From: Prolixibacteraceae bacterium
GTDB lineage: Bacteria; Bacteroidota; Bacteroidia; Bacteroidales; Prolixibacteraceae
DNA: 11,907 nucleotides
Assembly (NCBI GenBank): GCA_003537645.1
Contig: DPRM01000120.1
Location: 12,124 to 24,030, forward strand
Direction: 5' to 3'
Shown here: positions 7,711 to 11,907 of the stretch, one piece after another
How the letters are laid out: each line of letters starts with the position of its first letter
How positions within the stretch are numbered: position 1 is the stretch's first letter
Position numbers and translations under genes: made by a program
Notes under the pieces: model-generated
What the model was told of the DNA's origin: nothing
Seen by the model: the letters and a program-made list of their open reading frames with translations, nothing else
Database searches by the model: none

Positions 7711-8127
7711 ATGGATGAAAAGGTGTTACACGCGGGAGTTGTTCAGGAAGTTTCAGAAAATAAAATAACAGTTGTAATTATAAATGCTTCTGCCTGTTCT
7801 TCGTGCCATGCAAAAGGAGCTTGTCTTGCATCAGATATGAAAGAAAAGGAAATTGAAATTCACCATTTTTCCGGAGATTATCATCCTGGACAACATGTAA
7901 ACATTGTTGGCCGTACTTCCCAGGGATTTAAAGCTGCCTTTTACGGTTACATTTTACCATTCCTGCTTGTTTTCGCAACACTCATTATCAGCATCTCAGT
8001 TACCAATAGCGAAGGCTTATCTGGCTTGTTATCTCTGGCAATCCTAATTCCTTACTATGCCGCCCTTTATATTTTCAGGAATAAAATAAAAAGTTCTTTT
8101 GAATTCGAAATTGCTGCAATCAATTAA
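7711..8127 (+). CDS. rseC: SoxR-reducing system RseC family protein
   Basis: A small membrane protein of the RseC family, commonly encoded with Rnf genes; in enterobacteria the Rnf-related Rsx complex and RseC keep SoxR reduced. I place the start at ATG 7711 (138 residues). An in-frame ATG at 7678 would add a poorly conserved MFFLKNPDIKQ and lies close to a possible -7 element. The N-terminal soluble half carries a Cys motif, C29-x2-C32-x5-C38 (CSSCHAKGAC), typical of the family. Two hydrophobic helices follow at about 77-97 and 103-122. It begins the operon, 9 nt ahead of rnfB. With no SoxR in view, its role here is more likely Rnf assembly or redox maintenance; that part is inference. Confidence 0.88.
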   Translation: MDEKVLHAGVVQEVSENKITVVIINASACSSCHAKGACLASDMKEKEIEIHHFSGDYHPGQHVNIVGRTSQGFKAAFYGYILPFLLVFATLIISISVTNSEGLSGLLSLAILIPYYAALYIFRNKIKSSFEFEIAAIN

Positions 8128-8136
8128 TACAACTGT

Positions 8137-9054
8137 ATGACTACAATTATTTTATATACTGTTTTAACCCTAAGTATTATTGGAGTTTTATCGGCAATCG
8201 TTCTGTATTTTGTTGCCCAAAAATTCAAAGTATATGAAGATCCAAGAATTGGACAGGTTGAAACCGAACTGCCCGGAGCCAATTGTGGAGGATGCGGATT
8301 TGCGGGTTGCCGTGCTTTTGCCGAAGCCTGTGTAAACAAAGGCGAACTGACTGATTTATTCTGCCCGGTTGGTGGAAATGACTGCATGAGTGGTGTTGCC
8401 GGCATTCTTGGTATTGAAGCCGAGAAAAAAGACCCGCGCGTGGCTGTGGTGCGATGCAACGGAACCTGCGAACACCGCCCCAAAACAAATTTCTTTGACG
8501 GACCTGTTTCATGCGCAATTGCTGCATCGCTTTATAGCGGCGATACCGGTTGCCAGTATGGCTGTTTGGGTTGCGGCGACTGTGTGGTGGCTTGCGATTT
8601 CGATGCCATTCACATGAATCCTGAAACGGGTTTGCCCGAAGTTGACGACGAAAAATGTGTTGCCTGCGGAGCCTGCGTAAAAGCCTGTCCGAAAACCCTG
8701 ATAGAATTACGAAAAAAAGGACCGAAAGACCGGAAAATATATGTGGCCTGCCGCAATCAGGATAAAGGTGGTGTTGCACGCAAATCGTGCGCTGTTGCAT
8801 GTATTGGTTGCAGTAAATGCGAAAAGGAATGTAAATACGATGCCATTACAATTGTCAACAACCTTGCTTTTATTGATGCCGACAAATGTAAACTTTGCCG
8901 GAAATGTGCCCCGGTTTGCCCAACCAATGCAATTATTGAAATAAATTTTCCGCCAAAAAAGGTTGTCTTAACTGAACTACCAGTTTCTGCGCCCGAAAAA
9001 CCAATAGAGGTAACGGTTCCAGTTTCTGCTGAACCAAAATCTTCTGAACTTTAA
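8137..9054 (+). CDS. rnfB: Rnf electron transport complex subunit B
   Basis: Ferredoxin-like entry subunit of the Rnf ferredoxin:NAD oxidoreductase, anchored by one N-terminal helix (about residues 4-26). An Fe-S domain follows with Cys50, Cys53, Cys58 and Cys76 (ANCGGCGFAGC...FCPVGG). Four CxxCxxCxxxC motifs then predict four [4Fe-4S] clusters: 143/146/149/153, 174/177/180/184, 222/225/228/232 and 251/254/257/261. Further cysteines lie at 107, 111, 126 and 139. At 305 residues it is longer than the enterobacterial protein, which has two ferredoxin-type motifs; anaerobe RnfB proteins often have more. The last 40 or so residues form a Pro/Val/Glu/Ser-rich tail without cysteines. It sits 9 nt after rseC and 18 nt before rnfC. 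Confidence 0.96.
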   Translation: MTTIILYTVLTLSIIGVLSAIVLYFVAQKFKVYEDPRIGQVETELPGANCGGCGFAGCRAFAEACVNKGELTDLFCPVGGNDCMSGVAGILGIEAEKKDPRVAVVRCNGTCEHRPKTNFFDGPVSCAIAASLYSGDTGCQYGCLGCGDCVVACDFDAIHMNPETGLPEVDDEKCVACGACVKACPKTLIELRKKGPKDRKIYVACRNQDKGGVARKSCAVACIGCSKCEKECKYDAITIVNNLAFIDADKCKLCRKCAPVCPTNAIIEINFPPKKVVLTELPVSAPEKPIEVTVPVSAEPKSSEL

Positions 9055-9060
9055 ATCATT

Positions 9061-9066
9061 AGGAGG
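9061..9066 (+). promoter_or_regulatory. Strong Shine-Dalgarno site of rnfC
   Basis: AGGAGG ends 6 nt before the GTG start of rnfC. It decides the start, since no ATG is available near the conserved N-terminus. Such a site is unusual for this window, where other starts show no clear Shine-Dalgarno sequence. Confidence 0.75.
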
Positions 9067-9072
9067 AATACC

Positions 9073-10404
9073 GTGCTAAAATCATTCAAAATAGGAGGAG
9101 TTCATCCGGCTGAAAATAAACTTTCAGCCTCAAAAGCAATTGAAGTGCTTGCCCTTCCGAAAACTGTTTTCATTCCTGTTGGCCAGCATATTGGTGCTCC
9201 AGCCGAAGTTGTTGTAAAAAAAGGTGACAAGTTAATGGTCGGTCAGCTCATCGCAAAATCTTCAGGATTCGTTTCGGCCAACATTCATTCGTCTGTTTCA
9301 GGAACCGTAAAAAAAGTAGAAACGGGTCCCGACACTTCAGGATACCCGAAAATGGGTATTTATATTGATGTTGAGGATGACGTATGGGATGAACAAATTG
9401 ATCGGAGTACTGAACTTAAATCAGAAATCAACCTTGATTCGGCAGCAATTCTGGCAAAGATTCAGGATGCAGGAATTGTTGGCTTGGGTGGAGCAACTTT
9501 CCCGACACATGTAAAACTGATGCCTCCCAAAGGGATGAAAGCTGAAATTTTACTTATAAACGGGGTGGAATGCGAACCTTATCTTACCTCCGACCACCGC
9601 CTGATGCTTGAACACGGAGAAGAATTAATTATTGGCATCCAATTACTAATGAAGGCTTTGAATGTAAACAAAGCGGCTATCGGTATTGAAAACAATAAGC
9701 CTGATGCCATTTCGCAAATGATTAAACTGGCTTACCGACATACCAACATTTCAGTCGTTCCGCTAAAAGTTAAATATCCGCAAGGTGGAGAAAAACAGTT
9801 GATTAAAGCTGTCACCGGACGCGAGGTTCCGTCGGGCGCATTACCGATTTCGGTTGGAGCTGTGGTTACCAATATTGCAACCACTTTCGCTGTTTACGAA
9901 GCGGTTCAGAAAAATAAACCTTTGTTTGAACGTGTTGTCACTGTTACCGGTAAGTCTGTTAAAAATCCATCCAATTATAAAGTCCGGATCGGAACAACCA
10001 TCAGCGAACTGATTGAAGCAGCTGGCGGACTTCCGGAGAATTGCGGAAAAATTATCAACGGCGGCCCCATGATGGGAAAAGCTTTTGCGAATACTGAAAT
10101 ACCAGTAAACAAAGGCACTTCAGGAATATTAATGATGCCTGAAAAGGAATCGAAACGTAGTGAGACGATGCCGTGCATCCGTTGCTCGCGTTGCGTTTCG
10201 GTATGCCCGATGGGTTTGGAACCTTACCTGCTGATGACGCTTTCGGAAAAACAAATATGGGAAAATGCCGAAAATGAAAAGGTAATGGATTGCATTGAAT
10301 GCGGTTCGTGCAGCTACACCTGTCCGGCTAACCGACCACTGCTCGATTACATCCGGCTTGGAAAAGGCAAAGTTGGAGCGCTGATCAGAAGCAGGAAGCA
10401 ATAA
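9073..10404 (+). CDS. rnfC: Rnf electron transport complex subunit C
   Basis: Peripheral cytosolic subunit that binds FMN and NAD(H) and carries two [4Fe-4S] clusters, passing electrons between RnfB and NAD. At 443 residues it is the short form, without the long alanine/lysine-rich tail of enterobacterial RsxC. The N-terminal barrel-sandwich domain contains IGGVHPAENKLS and the SSVSGTVKKVE turn. The flavin/NADH-binding part has GLGGATFPTHVKL at 137-149 and NGVECEPYLTSDHRLM from 163. A SLBB-like segment follows, then two ferredoxin motifs: Cys368/371/374/378 and Cys407/410/413/417. The start is GTG 9073, supported by an adjacent AGGAGG. Its stop codon is immediately followed by the inverted-repeat cassette at 10405. 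Confidence 0.96.
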   Translation: MLKSFKIGGVHPAENKLSASKAIEVLALPKTVFIPVGQHIGAPAEVVVKKGDKLMVGQLIAKSSGFVSANIHSSVSGTVKKVETGPDTSGYPKMGIYIDVEDDVWDEQIDRSTELKSEINLDSAAILAKIQDAGIVGLGGATFPTHVKLMPPKGMKAEILLINGVECEPYLTSDHRLMLEHGEELIIGIQLLMKALNVNKAAIGIENNKPDAISQMIKLAYRHTNISVVPLKVKYPQGGEKQLIKAVTGREVPSGALPISVGAVVTNIATTFAVYEAVQKNKPLFERVVTVTGKSVKNPSNYKVRIGTTISELIEAAGGLPENCGKIINGGPMMGKAFANTEIPVNKGTSGILMMPEKESKRSETMPCIRCSRCVSVCPMGLEPYLLMTLSEKQIWENAENEKVMDCIECGSCSYTCPANRPLLDYIRLGKGKVGALIRSRKQ

Positions 10405-10432
10405 GAATTTTGAATGATGAATTTTAAGTTTT
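10405..10432 (+). repeat. Left terminal repeat of the cassette, two 14-bp units
   Basis: Two adjacent 14-mers, GAATTTTGAATGAT (10405-10418) and GAATTTTAAGTTTT (10419-10432). Against the right-end unit read on the other strand (GAATTTTAAATTTT) they match at 11 and 13 of 14 positions. The repeat abuts the rnfC stop codon, and an in-frame ATG for the enclosed gene lies just past it at 10435. Confidence 0.75.
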
Positions 10433-10449
10433 AAATGCAAAAACAACGA

Positions 10450-10799
10450 ATGAAACAGGAGAACATCATTCAGACCAAATCATTTCAGTTTTCATTAAAG
10501 ATGATTGCGTTATATAAGATTTTGACAGTAAACAAAGAATATATCCTTTCAAAACAATGCTAAGAAGTGGTATAAGCATAGGCGCTAATATCGAGGAGGC
10601 AATTGCAGCTCAATCGAAAAGAGACTTTATTGCTAAAATGTCAATTTCATCAAAAGAGGCAAGAGAAACAAAATATTGGTTGAGACTATTGAACGAAAGC
10701 AAATACATTAATCTCGATTATTCTGAATATCTGAAAGATATTGAAGAAATAATTAGTATCCTGACCGCAATTGTAAAAACATCACAATCAGGAAATTAA
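10450..10799 (+). pseudogene. Four-helix bundle protein (S23 / 23S rRNA intervening-sequence family), frameshifted
   Basis: The second half (10557-10799, 80 residues) contains the family pattern LRSGISIGANIEEAIAAQSKRDFIAKMS followed by KEARETKYWLRLLNES. The missing first half is in another frame: from ATG 10450 it reads MKQENIIQTKSFQFSLK...YILSKQ and stops at 10561-10563, with an alternative in-frame ATG at 10435. Joining at residue SKQ gives about 116 residues, the normal family length, and restores the SKQ-x-LRSG junction. One base is therefore missing near 10555-10559. The ORF ends overlap (ATGCTAA, 10557-10563), so reinitiation into two fragments is conceivable; no classic slippery heptamer is present. 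Family proteins are small helical bundles related to the Avd protein of diversity-generating retroelements; their function outside rRNA is unclear. Confidence 0.82.
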
Positions 10800-10830
10800 T
10801 TCAAAATTTAAAATTCAAAATTTAAAATTC
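10799..10830 (-). repeat. Right terminal repeat of the cassette, 2.3 units of 14 bp
   Basis: ATTCAAAATTTAAA occurs exactly twice (10799-10812, 10813-10826), followed by ATTC (10827-10830). It is inverted relative to the left repeat and begins on the last base of the enclosed gene's stop codon. It ends 4 nt before the rnfD ATG, so it forms the rnfD translation-initiation region. Confidence 0.8.
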
Positions 10831-10834
10831 CCTC

Positions 10835-11836
10835 ATGAGTAAACTTTTTACCATATCTCCTTCGCCGCACATTCACTCGGGCGATGCAGTGAATAAAATA
10901 ATGTACGGCGTTATTCTGGCGCTGGTACCTGCTTTTATCTGGTCGGTTGTGATGTTTGGACTCGATTCGGTTCGGGTAACGCTCATCGCGGTGGCTGCCT
11001 GTATGGCCTTTGAACTGCTGATTCAGAAGTTTATTCTGAAAGTGAAGCCACAAATTACCGACGGCTCCGCAGCATTGACAGGCGTTTTGCTCGCATTTAA
11101 TGTTCCGTCATCGGTTCCATCGTGGATGCTGATTGTTGGAGCACTTGTTTCAATCGGAATTGCAAAAATGCCTTTTGGCGGATTGGGCAACAACCCGTTT
11201 AATCCGGCGTTGGTGGGTCGTGTTTTTATGCTTATTTCGTTTCCGGTTCAAATGACCTCATGGCCAGCAGTTGGTGCATCAGGTGTGGATGCAGTAACCA
11301 CCGCTACCCCACTGGCAATACTAAAGGAAGGTGTTAAAAATGGTCAACCTGTTGTTGAAATCTTCAAAGATTTGCCAACCAATATGGATTTATTCGTTGG
11401 AAATATGGCCGGATCGCTTGGCGAAATATCAGCGTTAGCGTTGATAATTGGCGGAATATTTATGTTGGTGCGTAAAATTATTACCTGGCACATTCCTGTT
11501 TCAGTATTGCTTTCAGCAGCAATTTTCTCCGGAATATTCTGGCTGATTGACCCCGCAAAATTTGCTGATCCGATTTTTCATCTCATCACAGGCGGAATGA
11601 TTCTCGGAGCATTTTTTATGGCTACCGATATGGTCACTTCACCAATGAATCCAAAAGCTCAAATCATTTTTGGTGCAGGAATCGGAATCCTGACCATTCT
11701 AATCAGGCTTTGGGGAGCATATCCCGAAGGTGTTTCATTTGCCATCCTGATTATGAACGCGATGGTTCCGCTGCTCAACCGGTACGTTAAACCCAAACGG
11801 TTCGGCGAAGTAAAAATTCAATCCACAAAAGGATAG
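10835..11836 (+). CDS. rnfD: Rnf electron transport complex subunit D
   Basis: Integral membrane subunit of the NqrB/RnfD family that carries a covalent FMN and helps couple electron flow to ion translocation. It is 333 residues, close to family length, with many hydrophobic helices (for example about 23-43 and 48-68). The conserved start FTISPSPHIHSGDAVNKIMYGV, the loop GGLGNNPFNPALVGR and the late GGMILGAFFMATDMVTSP are clear signatures. The flavin-attachment motif is TTAT in DAVTTATPLA at residues 155-158, so Thr158 is the likely phosphodiester acceptor. It begins 430 nt after rnfC because of the inserted cassette, and ends 2 nt before rnfG. Confidence 0.96.
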   Translation: MSKLFTISPSPHIHSGDAVNKIMYGVILALVPAFIWSVVMFGLDSVRVTLIAVAACMAFELLIQKFILKVKPQITDGSAALTGVLLAFNVPSSVPSWMLIVGALVSIGIAKMPFGGLGNNPFNPALVGRVFMLISFPVQMTSWPAVGASGVDAVTTATPLAILKEGVKNGQPVVEIFKDLPTNMDLFVGNMAGSLGEISALALIIGGIFMLVRKIITWHIPVSVLLSAAIFSGIFWLIDPAKFADPIFHLITGGMILGAFFMATDMVTSPMNPKAQIIFGAGIGILTILIRLWGAYPEGVSFAILIMNAMVPLLNRYVKPKRFGEVKIQSTKG

Positions 11837-11838
11837 TT

Positions 11839-11907
11839 ATGGCAAAGAAAGAATCAACATTCAAAAATATGACGATCGCACTTTTCGTCATCACAGCAGT
11901 TGCAGGA
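11839..11907 (+). CDS. rnfG: Rnf electron transport complex subunit G, 3' partial
   Basis: The first 23 codons are visible, from ATG 11839, 2 nt after the rnfD stop, to the right edge. The peptide starts MAKKESTFKNMTIALF and enters a hydrophobic helix, as in RnfG, the single-span periplasmic subunit with covalent FMN. The flavin-attachment motif would lie beyond the window. The assignment rests on gene order (B, C, D, G) and this N-terminus. Confidence 0.85.
   Translation, partial: MAKKESTFKNMTIALFVITAVAG

Larger units (their letters stand above)
10405..10830 (+). mobile_element. IVS-like cassette: four-helix-bundle gene between inverted 14-bp-unit repeats
   Basis: A 426-bp unit inserted between rnfC and rnfD. 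The left end (10405-10432) and right end (10799-10830) are built from the same 14-bp unit, in opposite orientation; 24 of 28 outer positions match, and two more could pair as G-U in RNA. The cassette starts at the base after the rnfC stop and ends 4 bases before the rnfD ATG. Its only gene is of the S23/four-helix-bundle family known from intervening sequences of bacterial 23S rRNA, which are likewise ORFs enclosed by a terminal stem. No target duplication or transposase is visible. That it is or was mobile is inference from structure and placement. Confidence 0.6.

Noticed and set aside
8225..8800. 191-codon minus-strand open frame inside rnfB
   Set aside because: It is an antisense shadow of the cysteine-rich rnfB coding sequence; its Arg/His/Gln-rich composition reflects this.
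10550..10563. Programmed -1 frameshift in the four-helix-bundle gene
   Set aside because: No X-XXY-YYZ slippery heptamer fits the zero frame and no obvious downstream stimulator was seen; a simple one-base deletion is the simpler reading.
1..11907. CRISPR array, tRNA, rRNA or transposase
   Set aside because: No regularly spaced direct repeats, tRNA-like cloverleaf, rRNA segment or transposase-like reading frame was recognised by eye on either strand.

Overview
The window looks like chromosomal DNA from a Bacteroidota bacterium, probably an anaerobic Bacteroidales/Marinilabiliales-type organism. This is inferred from the family make-up: a DPP IV-like S9B peptidase, a DUF2795 protein with C-terminal NEDEY, a secreted bleomycin-hydrolase-like C1 peptidase, and an rseC-rnfBC(D)G cluster. 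Promoter-like TTTG / TAnnTTTG motifs and mostly absent Shine-Dalgarno sequences agree. No taxon-specific marker is present, so the placement is not finer than that.

Layout. (1) 1-2031 (+): 3' part of an S9B prolyl peptidase gene, open at the left edge. (2) 2059-2100: perfect 18-bp hairpin, a bidirectional terminator. (3) 2113-3680 (-): DUF2795 protein, PduO-type cobalamin adenosyltransferase and a MacB/LolD-type ABC ATPase; the last two form a 2-nt-spaced operon. (4) 3681-3759: compact divergent promoter region. (5) 3760-5859 (+): recG. (6) 6069-7322 (+): exported C1 peptidase with its own terminator. (7) 7358-7710: non-coding stretch with a perfect inverted repeat. (8) 7711-11907 (+): rseC, rnfB, rnfC, rnfD and the first 23 codons of rnfG, cut by the right edge.

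The Rnf genes encode a membrane complex that moves electrons between ferredoxin and NAD through Fe-S clusters and flavins, coupled to ion pumping. The RseC-like protein ahead of it is a small membrane protein with a Cys motif. The operon is tightly packed except between rnfC and rnfD, where 430 nt hold a four-helix-bundle (S23/23S-rRNA-IVS type) gene.

The most interesting observation is that this four-helix-bundle gene sits in a discrete 426-bp cassette (10405-10830). Each end consists of two copies of a 14-bp A/T-rich unit, and the two ends are inverted relative to each other. The cassette begins at the base after the rnfC stop codon and ends 4 bases before the rnfD start. In the transcript the ends could pair over about 28 bp. 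This is the architecture of 23S rRNA intervening sequences, here inside a protein-coding operon. The cassette's gene is broken by a one-base frameshift, so the copy may be decaying, or the base may be a sequencing error.
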